Shown: in pieces, positions 14,047 through 23,671 of the stretch | How the letters are laid out: each line of letters opens with the position of its first letter | Numbering within the stretch: position 1 is the stretch's first letter | DNA from: Caldilineaceae bacterium | GTDB taxonomy: Bacteria > Chloroflexota > Anaerolineae > Caldilineales > Caldilineaceae | NCBI GenBank assembly: GCA_019637695.1 | Contig: JAHBVG010000059.1 | Coordinates: forward strand, 1-41,302 | Length of the DNA: 41,302 nt | Direction: 5' to 3' | Notes under the pieces: generated by a model | Database searches by the model: none | What the model saw: the letters and a program-made list of their open reading frames with translations, nothing else | What the model was told of the DNA's origin: nothing | Program-made: the position numbers and the translations under genes

Positions 14047-16914
14047 CTACTTCTGCGTCACCGGCAGGAAGATCCTAAACTCAGTCGTCCGAGTCCCTCC
14101 CTCGTAGGCGCCAATGTCGCAGCCATCCCCCACAGGGCGATCCACCCCTCGCTGATCCGTGGCGGGACAGCTTTCGCTGTTCGCGGCGTCGATAGCCGGG
14201 CTGTTGTCCATCAGGGCATGGGTGGGGGTGGGTCCGCCGTTGTCGGTCAACGCACCGATCAATGGAGCGACGTTCGTCTGGTCGCTCGTTGCGGTGAAGC
14301 CGCAGGTGTCGTTCTGATCCAGATTGTGACCATTGGACGTCAGTGTGCCCCCCTGGTTGAAACAACTGGGACCAAAGGTTGGGCCGCCCAGGGCCGTGTT
14401 GCCCGCGATCAGGCTGTTGGCAAAGGTCACCACCGGGCCGGTCGTGCCCGCAGCCAGGGCATTGAGGATACCGCCGCCGGCCAGGGCCGTGTTGCTGATG
14501 ATGGATGTGTTGGTCATCGTGACGGCGGTGGGCAGGCCTGTGCGTCCGTTGGCGATGCCGCCGCCCACGCCGCTGAACTGGACCTGGGGATTGCCAGTGG
14601 CCGTGTTGCCGCTGATGGTGCTGTTGATCAGGTGTAGCATGGCGTTGACGTTGAGGATGCCGCCGCCGTTGCCCTGTTGGATTGCCTGACCTTGGGCGTG
14701 GTTGTTCACCACGGCGGAGCGGTTGAGGGTCAACTGGATGAGATGCTGGGAACCTGGCTGTATGAGGCCCATGCCAATACCGCCGCCGTTGATGGCCGTG
14801 TTGCTGCTGATCAGCGTATCATTGATCTCTACCGATGTGCCCGCGCCGGCGTTGCTAATCGGCATTGTGAGGCGAATCCCTCCGCCCGCGCCTGCCATGG
14901 GATCGTCACTACCTGGTGCAGCATTATTCCGAATAACGCTGCGATTGATGGTGAGATGAAGCGGCTCATCATCAACGATGGTGACCAGACCGCCGCCATC
15001 TGCTGCGCGATTGTTCTCGATGATGACGGCTGTCAAATTGACCGTGCCTGCCTGCACCTGAATACCACCGCCTGCGCTGCCTGCACTGTTGCTGATCACC
15101 AGGCTATCGGTGATGACAACCGGCCCGTCTCCTAGAAAGATGCCGCCGCCGCCCTCGCCCGCTGTGTTCGAGACAACCCGCGTCCGTTCCAGGGTCAACG
15201 CGCCGAAGCTGCGTATTCCGCCGCCGAACTCATTGCTGTCGGCAATGCCGTTGGTCAGCGTGAGATCGCGCACAGTAAGGTTGGCGGTGCCTCTCGCTTG
15301 CAAAAGGCGGAAGCCAGGCGTCCCCTCAGCGCTGCTGCGGGCGATGGTGGCCCCGTTGCCGTTGATAATCATAGTGCCGGTAATCACGGGCAATCCGTTG
15401 GCGCCAAGGAAGGTGTTGTTGACCTCAGTCAGGGTGTAGTGCCCATTCGCTGCCAGATTGATCACCGCAGGCGCGGCTACGCTGCGCGCCGATTCCTGGG
15501 TGCTGGCTGTGTTGGCGGCGTGGATGGCGTCGATTAAGCCCTGCACGTCTCCATCCGCCACGTCAAACTCGTTGGCGACTGCGCACGGTCCGTTGCGGTA
15601 GAGCTTCGTCCAGGGGGTACGGCTGGCGCCGATTGCGCCGGTCACGAGAAGGTCTGGATCCCCATCACGGTCATAATCTGCCCAGGCAGCACTCCCGCCT
15701 CGCAGTGCGGTGACCTGATCAAAGAATGGGGAGAAATCGCTGGCCGAACCACCATTGTTTTGATAGAGAATCGATACCTGTGCAAATGGGTCAAGGCTTG
15801 CGGCGTCTCTGGTGCCGCCCTTGGTTCCCATGATAAAGAAGTCAAGATCGCCGTCGCCGTCGTAGTCCGCCCAGCTCACATCGCCGTCTCCCAGATGGGT
15901 GAGATCGGAGGACGCTTGGGTGAGTGTGCCGTTGTCATTGCGATAGAGCACCGTGTCCGTGAAATAGGTGATCTGGTTAGTCGTCGGTGAGAAAGAATTG
16001 TAGCTAACGCCCATCAGGATGAGATCCAGGTCACCATCCCCATCGTAGTCCGCCCAGGCCGCGCTGCCCTCTTCCAGGTCAACCAGGTCGATTTCACTAT
16101 CGACAAGCGCACCATTATCGTTGCGATAGAGACGTGTCGTGCTCGCCGAAGTATAGCCCTCCCCCAATCCATAGTTGTACCGACCCATCAGCAGCAGATC
16201 GGGATCACCATCTCCATCGTAATCCGCCCAGACCACGCTGCTAGAATCCACACCGATCAGATCGATACCGCTGTCAACAAACATGCCATTATCGTTGCGG
16301 TAGAGCGTGGATGCTCTTGAACCGCCGTCTGTAGAGCCGGTAATCACCACATCCAGATCGCCATCGCCGTCATAGTCGGCCCAAGCCACGGCGCCATTGC
16401 TGACCTTCACAAACGGTGCTTCAACATCGACAAAGTCGCCATTGTCGTTCCGATAGAGTTTTGACTGACGATCATAGTCGCTGTCCAGACCCGTGAGGAG
16501 GAGATCGGGATCGCCGTCGCCGTCGAAGTCTGCCCAGGCTGCGCTGGTGGACAGCAAGTTGATCAAGCCGGCATCGATCTCTGTAAAGCTGCCGCCATCG
16601 TTTCGGTAAAGACGGGTCACAGGCTCGTCCGAACCGCCATTCCCCGCGATGAGGACATCCAGATCGCCGTCCCCATCGTAGTCGGCCCAGGCCACACTGC
16701 CCTCTGAAATATCAACAAAGGGATCATTAACTTCGGTGAAGCACCGTTCGACAGCAGCCTCAGCCGGGGCGGTCCGCGGAGAGGCAGCGGCCATCCCAAC
16801 TGCGGAGGACGCGCCGGTTTGGCCGATCAACAGGAGCAGGGCGCTGAGCAGAAGGGCCAGGGGGATGGGGAGCAGAACGCTGGTGAATGAACGGTTTCGT
16901 AAAAAAGGGTACAT
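14047..16914 (-). CDS. Exported FG-GAP propeller and choice-of-anchor-Q beta-helix protein
   Basis: The ATG at 16914 (AAGGAGA just upstream) gives a 955-residue protein; an upstream in-frame start would only add 30 residues ahead of the signal peptide (SVLLPIPLALLLSALLLLIG). About residues 60-430 contain seven repeats of AWADYDGDGDLDVLI type, the FG-GAP/VCBS calcium-binding motif, predicting a seven-bladed propeller. The second half is a right-handed beta-helix with GGGI turns and ends DQRGVDRPVGDGCDIGAYE, the choice-of-anchor-Q signature, then IFLPVTQK. The beta-helix start (ITGTMIINGNGATIARSS) nearly equals that of the 554-residue protein. Likely an extracellular adhesin; function unknown. 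Confidence 0.86.
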   Translation of the reverse strand: MYPFLRNRSFTSVLLPIPLALLLSALLLLIGQTGASSAVGMAAASPRTAPAEAAVERCFTEVNDPFVDISEGSVAWADYDGDGDLDVLIAGNGGSDEPVTRLYRNDGGSFTEIDAGLINLLSTSAAWADFDGDGDPDLLLTGLDSDYDRQSKLYRNDNGDFVDVEAPFVKVSNGAVAWADYDGDGDLDVVITGSTDGGSRASTLYRNDNGMFVDSGIDLIGVDSSSVVWADYDGDGDPDLLLMGRYNYGLGEGYTSASTTRLYRNDNGALVDSEIDLVDLEEGSAAWADYDGDGDLDLILMGVSYNSFSPTTNQITYFTDTVLYRNDNGTLTQASSDLTHLGDGDVSWADYDGDGDLDFFIMGTKGGTRDAASLDPFAQVSILYQNNGGSASDFSPFFDQVTALRGGSAAWADYDRDGDPDLLVTGAIGASRTPWTKLYRNGPCAVANEFDVADGDVQGLIDAIHAANTASTQESARSVAAPAVINLAANGHYTLTEVNNTFLGANGLPVITGTMIINGNGATIARSSAEGTPGFRLLQARGTANLTVRDLTLTNGIADSNEFGGGIRSFGALTLERTRVVSNTAGEGGGGIFLGDGPVVITDSLVISNSAGSAGGGIQVQAGTVNLTAVIIENNRAADGGGLVTIVDDEPLHLTINRSVIRNNAAPGSDDPMAGAGGGIRLTMPISNAGAGTSVEINDTLISSNTAINGGGIGMGLIQPGSQHLIQLTLNRSAVVNNHAQGQAIQQGNGGGILNVNAMLHLINSTISGNTATGNPQVQFSGVGGGIANGRTGLPTAVTMTNTSIISNTALAGGGILNALAAGTTGPVVTFANSLIAGNTALGGPTFGPSCFNQGGTLTSNGHNLDQNDTCGFTATSDQTNVAPLIGALTDNGGPTPTHALMDNSPAIDAANSESCPATDQRGVDRPVGDGCDIGAYEGGTRTTEFRIFLPVTQK

Positions 16915-16983
16915 CAGAATCTCCTTGGTGGTTTTTGCGCCTTCTATGGCGAACGCGCTGATTGCAATGAGAAACGCGATTTC

Positions 16984-17019
16984 GACTGTACGGGCACGAT
17001 CCATCGTACCCGTACAGTC
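16984..17019. repeat. 17-bp inverted repeat
   Basis: Arms 16984-17000 and 17003-17019 match with one mismatch and a two-base loop, about 20 bases after the stop of the 982-residue gene. No U-tract is present. Another 3'-end palindrome of the kind seen repeatedly here. Confidence 0.6.
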
Positions 17020-17038
17020 CGGGAGTTGCTTCTGACGA

Positions 17039-19987
17039 TCACTTACGGGTCATGGGCAGATGGAGCTTGTATTCACTGACAGCCGGGAGGGTGCTCTCGT
17101 ACGCGCCGATGTCCACGCCACTCCCCTGCGGGCGAGCCGTCTGCGCCAGATCATGGGCGACGCCCATATCCGTGCCGGCGTCGATGGCGGCGCTGCCCTT
17201 GCCAAGATGGTAGTCATCCGCGCTGGCATCAACAAACATGGGATCGCCGGTCAGGCTGTGCGTCCCTGCTGTGACACCACCCTCCTCCTGGCTGGCGACG
17301 TTGTGATAGAGGTTGAAATCTTCGGTGATAGTACCCTGCCCCCGTTTAATCGCCGTGGCAAAGGTGGAGGCGATGGTGTTGGCGATGACGCTCTCGCCGC
17401 TTTCGTGGTAGATTGCCACCCCCTCGGTTGTCACCGGGCCAACAAATGTCCCGTGCAGAATTTCCACCAATTCATAGGCGTATGTTTGGAAGATGGCCGC
17501 AGCCGTGTTGGACGCCTCACCCACAAAGAGCGAATTGACGAAGCGGGCGCTGTATCCATCTGCAAAGGCTTCCAGGGCCACGGCACTGCCCCGCAGGCCC
17601 TGGTTCCGCAGGAAGATGAGACGGTCGGCGATAATGTTGGATTCCTTTGCATAGATGCCGCCGCCAAAGCCAAAGGCCAGGCTATCCACATTCGCCGTAT
17701 TTTCCACAAAGCGGGTGTTGGTGATGGTCAAAGCGGCCTTCTCCACCGACAGACCACCACCGCTGAAACCGGTATAGTTGCCTTGAAAGAGGCTATTCTC
17801 CACAACCACGGGAGCTGATGTGGCGATACCGCCCCCGTGCAATTGGGAGCTGTTGCTGATGAACTGGGTTGCAGAGATATGGGCAGGGGAGACAGTAGCC
17901 AGCCCTCCCCCACCTCCTTCACTGGTAGATGTGGTACTCTCGTTTTGCTGGAAGAGGCTGCCCGTCACCGTGACGGGACCCACGGAGCGGATGCCGCCCC
18001 CCTTCGCCCATGCGCTATTGCTGATGAAGGTGGAATTCTCGATGAGAACTGGCCCCAACCTGGGATTGTGTATGGCGCCCCCCGAACTTTCAAGCGAACT
18101 ATTGCCAATAAACTGCGCGTTGATAATGGTTAGGGGTTGACCCAGATCGTTGCTGTAGAGCGCACCGCCCAGACTCTTGGCTGTGTTGTTGGTGAAGAGG
18201 GTGCCGCTGATGAAGGTGGAACCCTCTACATAGAGCGCGCCCCCACAAAGGTCTGCGTGGTTATCCCGAAATTCGCCGCCATAGATAACGGCTTCCCCTA
18301 CAGTTGCGCCGCCGCCAGATAGCGACTTGGTTGCGTTGCTGATAAAGACAGAATCGTAGAGCCAGACTTTTGAGGCCGCAAGACCACCGGCCCCCCGTGC
18401 ACTGTTGCTGATAAAGTGGGTCCCGGTAAAAACCGCGTTCCCTGTGATCCGGGCACCGCCGATCAAGCAGAGTACATCATCGATTGGGTTGTCAGCGCAC
18501 CCATTCTGCTGGAAGGTGCCCCTTTCCGCCAGAAGATCGCCCACGACATAGATGCCACCGCCACCGCCAGTAAGTTGTATCCCGTCTTGGCTGGTTACAT
18601 TGCGCAGCAGGGAAACATCAGTCAGCGTCAGACCAGCGGCGGCATTTACGCCGCCGCCTCGCCCCTGAGCTTTGCCGTCGGCAATGGTCAAAGCGTTCAG
18701 CGTCAGGGGGTTATGAGCGAAAATAACCCGATCGGTCTTTCCGCCGCTGATGGTGGTCTGCGCCTCGCCTGCGCCGGACAGGGTCAGCGGTCTGTCCACG
18801 TGGATCGTCCCTGTGTAAACGCCTGCAGCCAGATGGATGGTATCGTTGTCCGCCGCCTGGGTGATGGCATAGGGGATCGAGCCACAGGGATTGCCCTGGG
18901 CCGAGCAGTCGCCGCCATCGACGCCAGCGGTGGACACGTAGCGGGGGGCTGGCCCATTTTGCACCTGTACGTTGGCAAGCGCGCTGTTGCTGGCAGGGAA
19001 AGGATCGCCCTGGGTTGCCGCGGCCTGGATCGCATTGCCCATCACCTGCGCCTGACCTGGCGCGGTGATGTCAACCGCCAGGGTCATCTGCGCGCCCGCA
19101 GCCAGATTTCCCACAGCACAGGCGAGAACCCCCAACGCCTGGTTACAACTGCCCTGGGAGATGCGGCTATCCTGGTAGATACTGTTTGCCGGCAATGTGT
19201 CGGTCAGCATGACGCCAGTCGCCGCTGCCGGCCCGGCGTTGGTCACCGTGACGACGAAGGTCGCTGGCGCGCCGGTGGAGACGTAGCGAGGTGCCGACTG
19301 CTCTACTTGCAGATCCGCTACGGGATCGTAGAAGGCATGTACCTGCACATTATCGATGAACCAGTTTGTACCGGTCCCTGTCCAGCCAAAACGAATGCGC
19401 GTCTGGGTATTCGGGGCAAGAACAGGCAGTTGGATCGAACGGTGGCCGCCCGCATTGTAGGCAGTAATGGTGTCCGCCCGGCGCCATCCATCCTGGTCAT
19501 AGACATCCACCCAGGCGTCCCCGTCTCCACCAAGCCCGACCCGAAAGTGATCGTAGCTCAGCAAAAGAAAGGTGGCGCCGCTGGCGTCAAAGGCAGGGGA
19601 TTCCAAAAAGACGCTGTCGTTGCCGGGGAACCAGAGCGTCACATTGGCGGCAACCGCCACCGGTGCACTCAGGGGCGATAAGGAGTCAATCTCCACAGGA
19701 GTGCAGTCTCGAATTGGTGCGAAACACCAATCGCCTGCTGGCTCGTCCCCCCCTTCCGTTATGTTCCAACCCGACGGCGGCGTGAGCTTTTCCGAGACGC
19801 CGCTAAAATCCTCTGAGAGGAGTACCTGCCCTCCACTGCCAGGGGAATTGACCTGGCTCGGCAGCGACGGCGCTGCCCAGGCCGTAGACCCGTGCATCAA
19901 CACCGCCAATGTCAGCGTCAACCCCAAACCAATCATGCCTGCCAGGGTAAGACGGATGAATCGTTCAGAATGAGATCGAATCTTCAT
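17039..19987 (-). CDS. Exported beta-helix protein with DUF11 domain
   Basis: This 982-residue protein has a signal peptide (FIRLTLAGMIGLGLTLTLAV). Residues about 50-220 form a jelly-roll-like lectin or MAM-type module (from VLLSEDFSG to NWFIDNVQVHAFY). A DUF11 domain (about 225-345; VTVTNAGPAAATGVMLTDTL) follows. A long right-handed beta-helix begins at YVSTAGVDGGDCSAQGNPC and ends ARPQGSGVDIGAYE and LHLPMTRK. AAGGAG lies eight bases before the ATG. It is transcribed divergently from the SARP gene and may head a multi-gene unit running to the precursors, although gaps of 120-290 bases allow internal promoters. Predicted surface or matrix protein. Confidence 0.86.
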   Translation of the reverse strand: MKIRSHSERFIRLTLAGMIGLGLTLTLAVLMHGSTAWAAPSLPSQVNSPGSGGQVLLSEDFSGVSEKLTPPSGWNITEGGDEPAGDWCFAPIRDCTPVEIDSLSPLSAPVAVAANVTLWFPGNDSVFLESPAFDASGATFLLLSYDHFRVGLGGDGDAWVDVYDQDGWRRADTITAYNAGGHRSIQLPVLAPNTQTRIRFGWTGTGTNWFIDNVQVHAFYDPVADLQVEQSAPRYVSTGAPATFVVTVTNAGPAAATGVMLTDTLPANSIYQDSRISQGSCNQALGVLACAVGNLAAGAQMTLAVDITAPGQAQVMGNAIQAAATQGDPFPASNSALANVQVQNGPAPRYVSTAGVDGGDCSAQGNPCGSIPYAITQAADNDTIHLAAGVYTGTIHVDRPLTLSGAGEAQTTISGGKTDRVIFAHNPLTLNALTIADGKAQGRGGGVNAAAGLTLTDVSLLRNVTSQDGIQLTGGGGGIYVVGDLLAERGTFQQNGCADNPIDDVLCLIGGARITGNAVFTGTHFISNSARGAGGLAASKVWLYDSVFISNATKSLSGGGATVGEAVIYGGEFRDNHADLCGGALYVEGSTFISGTLFTNNTAKSLGGALYSNDLGQPLTIINAQFIGNSSLESSGGAIHNPRLGPVLIENSTFISNSAWAKGGGIRSVGPVTVTGSLFQQNESTTSTSEGGGGGLATVSPAHISATQFISNSSQLHGGGIATSAPVVVENSLFQGNYTGFSGGGLSVEKAALTITNTRFVENTANVDSLAFGFGGGIYAKESNIIADRLIFLRNQGLRGSAVALEAFADGYSARFVNSLFVGEASNTAAAIFQTYAYELVEILHGTFVGPVTTEGVAIYHESGESVIANTIASTFATAIKRGQGTITEDFNLYHNVASQEEGGVTAGTHSLTGDPMFVDASADDYHLGKGSAAIDAGTDMGVAHDLAQTARPQGSGVDIGAYESTLPAVSEYKLHLPMTRK

Positions 19988-20370
19988 ACCACGCTCCTTG
20001 TAACCACGCTTTGTCTAGGATCACACTTGCCCTGCCTATCGACCATCGCCGCCATTTACGCCTATTGGTTTAGCTATGCATAGAGTTTCCTTTGTGTGGT
20101 TCTGGCTTCCAATCAAACCATGCTGGTGTAGATAGGGACGCCCGTTGAGGGTCGAGCCGCCGAGACAGAGCAGTGTTTCGATCCGTAAGGAAGAAAAATG
20201 TCTTGTTCTAGTTGGACACTCTCACATTACGCGGTTACGCCTTTTTACGACCATAGTCGCCACTATACAGTGAAAGCGTTATGAAAGTGTTATGACAATT
20301 GGGATCTGCTCCTGTTCAGCGTTATACTACCATGATTCAACCCGGTTTGATCTAAATCGACGCTATACTC
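19988..20370. promoter_or_regulatory. Divergent control region between secreted-protein gene and SARP gene
   Basis: These 383 bases separate two divergently transcribed genes and contain no credible coding sequence. They hold the 11-bp repeat pair at 20276-20297, a third GCGTTATACTA at 20319-20329 and TTACGC-type repeats at about 20227-20250. On the minus strand a TATAGT lies at about 20263-20268. Confidence 0.55.
20276..20297. promoter_or_regulatory. Candidate SARP operator: 11-bp direct repeats
   Basis: GCGTTATGAAA is followed directly by GTGTTATGACA. The first 11-mer is identical to that ahead of the NHL gene (9090-9100). The pair abuts a possible promoter for the SARP gene (TTGGGA at 20299-20304, 18 bases, TATACT at 20323-20328), the position expected for a SARP activator. 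Autoregulation is an inference. Confidence 0.5.
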
Positions 20371-23300
20371 ATGTCAACCCTTCAACTTTCGCTTCTGGGC
20401 GCCTTTCGTCTGCGCCTGGATAAGACACAGATCACTTCCTTTTATTCGACCAAAGTCCAGGCCCTGCTGGCCTATCTGGCCGTTGAGTCCCACCGTCCTC
20501 ATACACGAGCTGCCCTCAGTGCGCTGCTCTGGCCGGAATCGCCACAGGTCGACGCCAATCGCAGCCTGCGTCAGGCGCTCTTCCAACTCAACCGCATTGT
20601 GGACAACCCGCGCACAGGGGTGATCGTTGCCTCGCGCCAGGCGGTAGAGTTTCGCGTCGGGAATCAGGCATGGCTGGATATTGGCGAGTTCCGTTCCTGC
20701 CTGGAGACGGGTCAGTTGGAGCGCGCCGTGGATCTCTACCGCGGTTCCTTTTTGGAGGGGTTCTCGGTGGGCGACGCGGCCGATTTCGAGTCGTGGGCGC
20801 GCGCCGTGGGCGACCGGCTGCATCGGCAAATCATTGACGCGTTGGATCAGCTTTGCCAACGCGCGTCGGATCGGGGCGACTACGTCGGGATGCAGGAGTA
20901 TGCCTTGAGGTCGCTCGCCCATGCCCCCTGGCGGGAGCGATCCCACTGCGCCTTGATGCTGGCGCTGGCGCAGCAGGGTCAACGCAGCGCAGCCCTGGCC
21001 CAATACGTCCGCTGCCGGCACATTTTGGAAGAAGAACTGGGCGCGCCGCCAGCGCCGGAGACCGTCGAACTCTACGAGCGCATCCGCAACGGCAACCTCT
21101 CCCAGCCGGGTCGGGCGGCGGAAATCAGACAGTCGCCGGCTGCACCCCGCACATCTTCACCCTTTGTTCCGCTCACACCGCTGGTGGGCCGCGAGAGCCA
21201 ACTGACTCGGATTCTCGCCCATCTCGCCGATCCCCACTGCCGACTGTTGACGCTGGTGGGGTTGGGCGGCGTCGGCAAGACCCGGCTGGCATTGGAAGCC
21301 GTCAAAGATCTGTCCCAAAGCGCAGATGGCGCACGCCTCTTCCCCGACGGTATCTGGTTTGCGCCGCTGTTGGAGGCCAATACGACATATGGGGCGGTGG
21401 GGGTGGTGGCGCAGACGCTGGGCATACCCCTCTACGGCGACCGCACAATTGAGGATCAGGTACTCGCTTACCTGCGCAACAAGACGCTGCTGCTGGTGTT
21501 GGACAACATCGAGCATCTGCCCGGCGCGGCGCAGCCCATTTCCGCGCTCCTCGACGCCGCGCCAGGGGTCAAAGTGCTGGTTACCGCGCAGGAGGCCCTC
21601 AACCTCTGGGACGAATGGTTCTTCCCGATCAAGGGGTTGGCTGAGCCCTCGCCGGATGTCACCGACCCGGATGTGCTGGCAAGTTCTCCTGCCGTGGCCC
21701 TCTTTGCCCTCAATGCCCGCCGCCGCCACCCAGACTTTGGGCTTGCCGACGAAATGGAAAATGTCGCCCGCATCTGCCGTCTGGTGGCGGGGATGCCCCT
21801 GGCTATCGAACTGGCCGCATCCTGGCTTACCCGCCTCTCGTGCGCGCAGATCGCCGAGCGGATCGCGGCAGATCTTGACTTTCTGTCCACCGCCGCCGCT
21901 CGCATCCCCGAACGCCATCGCAGCATCCGCGCCGTGCTGGACATGACCTGGGATCTGCTCTCCGCCGAAGAACAGGGCGCTCTGCGCCGTCTCTCGATTT
22001 TCAGCGGCAGCTTCCATCCCCAAGCTGCGCAGAAAGTGGCCGACGCTCCGCTCTCCTCCCTCAGCCGCCTGCTGGAAAAAACCTTGCTCCAGGAGGCGGC
22101 TGAGCGCTATCAGATGCACGATCTGGTGCGGCGCTACGCCGAGGAGAAGCTGTTGGCGCGTCCCCAAGAGCAGGAGGAGACGCTCAACCGCCACAGCGAT
22201 TTCTACCTGGACTTTATCGCCGCTCGTCAGGAAGGGCTATTTCAGTCCAGTCGCAAAGAGATCATGGTCGAAGTGGCGCAGGAATTTGAAAATATCCTCT
22301 CGGCCTGGCGCTGGGCCGCCGATCACCGCCGCTTCGCCCAGATCGATCAAGCGCAGGAAAGTCTCTTTGCCCTCTGTCTCAACCGAGGGCGGTATGGCGA
22401 AGGCGCGGCCTGCTTTGCCCGGCTGGTGGGTGCAGTGGAAGGCGCGCCGTCGGCCCAACCGTCTGACGCGGAGATCGAGCCGATCTTCGGTCGCGCCCTG
22501 GCCCGGCAGGGCTTTTTCGCCGTGAGCGGCGGCGACATGGAAGCAGGGCTGGACAGGTTGCGCCAGGCCCTGTCCATTGCCCGTCGCCATGGGCGCCCAG
22601 CGGACATGGGGTTCTGCCTCACCTTTTTGGGCGAATTTGAAGGCTGGCTGGGGAACTTCGACAGCGCCCGCCAACTATTGACCGAAAGCATTGGGATCAA
22701 CGAACGTATTGGGGATCGGCTTGGCGGCGGCTTTGCCCTCTACCGCCTGGGCGAGCTCACCCACAGCGTGGGCGACTTCGAGCAGGCCCGTCATATCTTC
22801 CAACAGTGCGTGGCCATCAGCCGTCAGATCGGCAGCCAGGACGCCCTCGGCTACGCCCTGGATCAACTGGGCTACTGTCATGTGCTGGTGGGCGATCTGG
22901 CCGGCGCACAAGCGGCCTACCAGGAGAGTCTGGCGCGCTTCACCGAGATGGGCAACGAACTGGGGATGGCGTTGGCCGCCGCCGGTTTGGGGATCACGGC
23001 CTGGGCCAGGGGCGAGCCGGATCTGACCGCGGCTGTGGAGTGGGTGGCAAAGAGCATCGCCCGCTCGCGCAAGGTGGGCCACCCCGTCCACCTGATCACC
23101 AGCCTGAGCGTGATAGGGCTGATCCACAACGAGCTGGCTGATTTTGCCCAGGCCGGCCCGTTTCTGGAGGAAGGATTGGCGCTGGCGCGGCAGGTGGGCT
23201 TTCGACGTGGGCTGATCACCTGCCTCAATGGGCTGGCCGAGGTCAACTGGCAGGGGGGGCGTATAGCCGAGGCGGAGGCGCTCTTGGACGAGAGCCTGCG

Positions 23301-23559
23301 CCTGGCGGAGCAGAGCGGCCTGCCCCCCCTGCGCGCCGAGGTGATGGTCTACCAGGCCGCGCTCTTGATGGCAGAGAGCCAGGGCATCCCAGTTCCATTC
23401 CAGCAGCCAATGCTGGCGCAGGCGCAAGCGCTGCTCACCCAGGTCTTGCACGAGATGCCAATCCAGTTCATTTTTCGCCGCCGTGCGCAGGAGATGCTGG
23501 CGACTCTGGCCGCCGATCCATCAATCCTGAGGCAGATTTCCCGTAACCGTAGCGCGTAG
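20371..23559 (+). CDS. SARP-type transcriptional regulator with NB-ARC ATPase and TPR repeats
   Basis: This 1062-residue regulator starts with an OmpR-like winged helix (about 1-100, LSLLGAFRLRLDK, LLWPESPQVDANRSLRQALF) and a bacterial transcriptional activation domain (about 100-245). An AAA/NB-ARC ATPase follows with Walker A GLGGVGKT (297-304) and Walker B LLLVLDNIEHL. The C-terminal half is helical with TPR-like repeats (about 700-1040). This is the large AfsR/LAL-like architecture, commonly controlling specialised metabolism. No clear Shine-Dalgarno precedes the ATG. It lies between the secreted-protein block and the LanM operon, with 11-bp repeats in its promoter. Its last codons and TAG lie in a GCGTAGTG repeat, so the native C-terminus may differ slightly. 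Confidence 0.92.
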   Translation: MSTLQLSLLGAFRLRLDKTQITSFYSTKVQALLAYLAVESHRPHTRAALSALLWPESPQVDANRSLRQALFQLNRIVDNPRTGVIVASRQAVEFRVGNQAWLDIGEFRSCLETGQLERAVDLYRGSFLEGFSVGDAADFESWARAVGDRLHRQIIDALDQLCQRASDRGDYVGMQEYALRSLAHAPWRERSHCALMLALAQQGQRSAALAQYVRCRHILEEELGAPPAPETVELYERIRNGNLSQPGRAAEIRQSPAAPRTSSPFVPLTPLVGRESQLTRILAHLADPHCRLLTLVGLGGVGKTRLALEAVKDLSQSADGARLFPDGIWFAPLLEANTTYGAVGVVAQTLGIPLYGDRTIEDQVLAYLRNKTLLLVLDNIEHLPGAAQPISALLDAAPGVKVLVTAQEALNLWDEWFFPIKGLAEPSPDVTDPDVLASSPAVALFALNARRRHPDFGLADEMENVARICRLVAGMPLAIELAASWLTRLSCAQIAERIAADLDFLSTAAARIPERHRSIRAVLDMTWDLLSAEEQGALRRLSIFSGSFHPQAAQKVADAPLSSLSRLLEKTLLQEAAERYQMHDLVRRYAEEKLLARPQEQEETLNRHSDFYLDFIAARQEGLFQSSRKEIMVEVAQEFENILSAWRWAADHRRFAQIDQAQESLFALCLNRGRYGEGAACFARLVGAVEGAPSAQPSDAEIEPIFGRALARQGFFAVSGGDMEAGLDRLRQALSIARRHGRPADMGFCLTFLGEFEGWLGNFDSARQLLTESIGINERIGDRLGGGFALYRLGELTHSVGDFEQARHIFQQCVAISRQIGSQDALGYALDQLGYCHVLVGDLAGAQAAYQESLARFTEMGNELGMALAAAGLGITAWARGEPDLTAAVEWVAKSIARSRKVGHPVHLITSLSVIGLIHNELADFAQAGPFLEEGLALARQVGFRRGLITCLNGLAEVNWQGGRIAEAEALLDESLRLAEQSGLPPLRAEVMVYQAALLMAESQGIPVPFQQPMLAQAQALLTQVLHEMPIQFIFRRRAQEMLATLAADPSILRQISRNRSA

Positions 23560-23642
23560 TGTCTAAGCTCCTCCACTTGTACACGCATCACGAATCACGA
23601 AAACGAACTTCTCCAATAGCGCACAAACTCCCCCACCGATAG

Positions 23643-23671
23643 ACACACTACACACTACGCACCACGCACGG
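23643..23671. repeat. CACTACGCAC repeat overlapping the lanM stop
   Basis: A run of CACTACACACTACGCACCACGCAC units lies at the end of lanM and supplies its last codons (encoding CVVRSV) and stop. Related runs lie at 31796-31814, 34371-34390 and 39414-39460. Confidence 0.6.
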
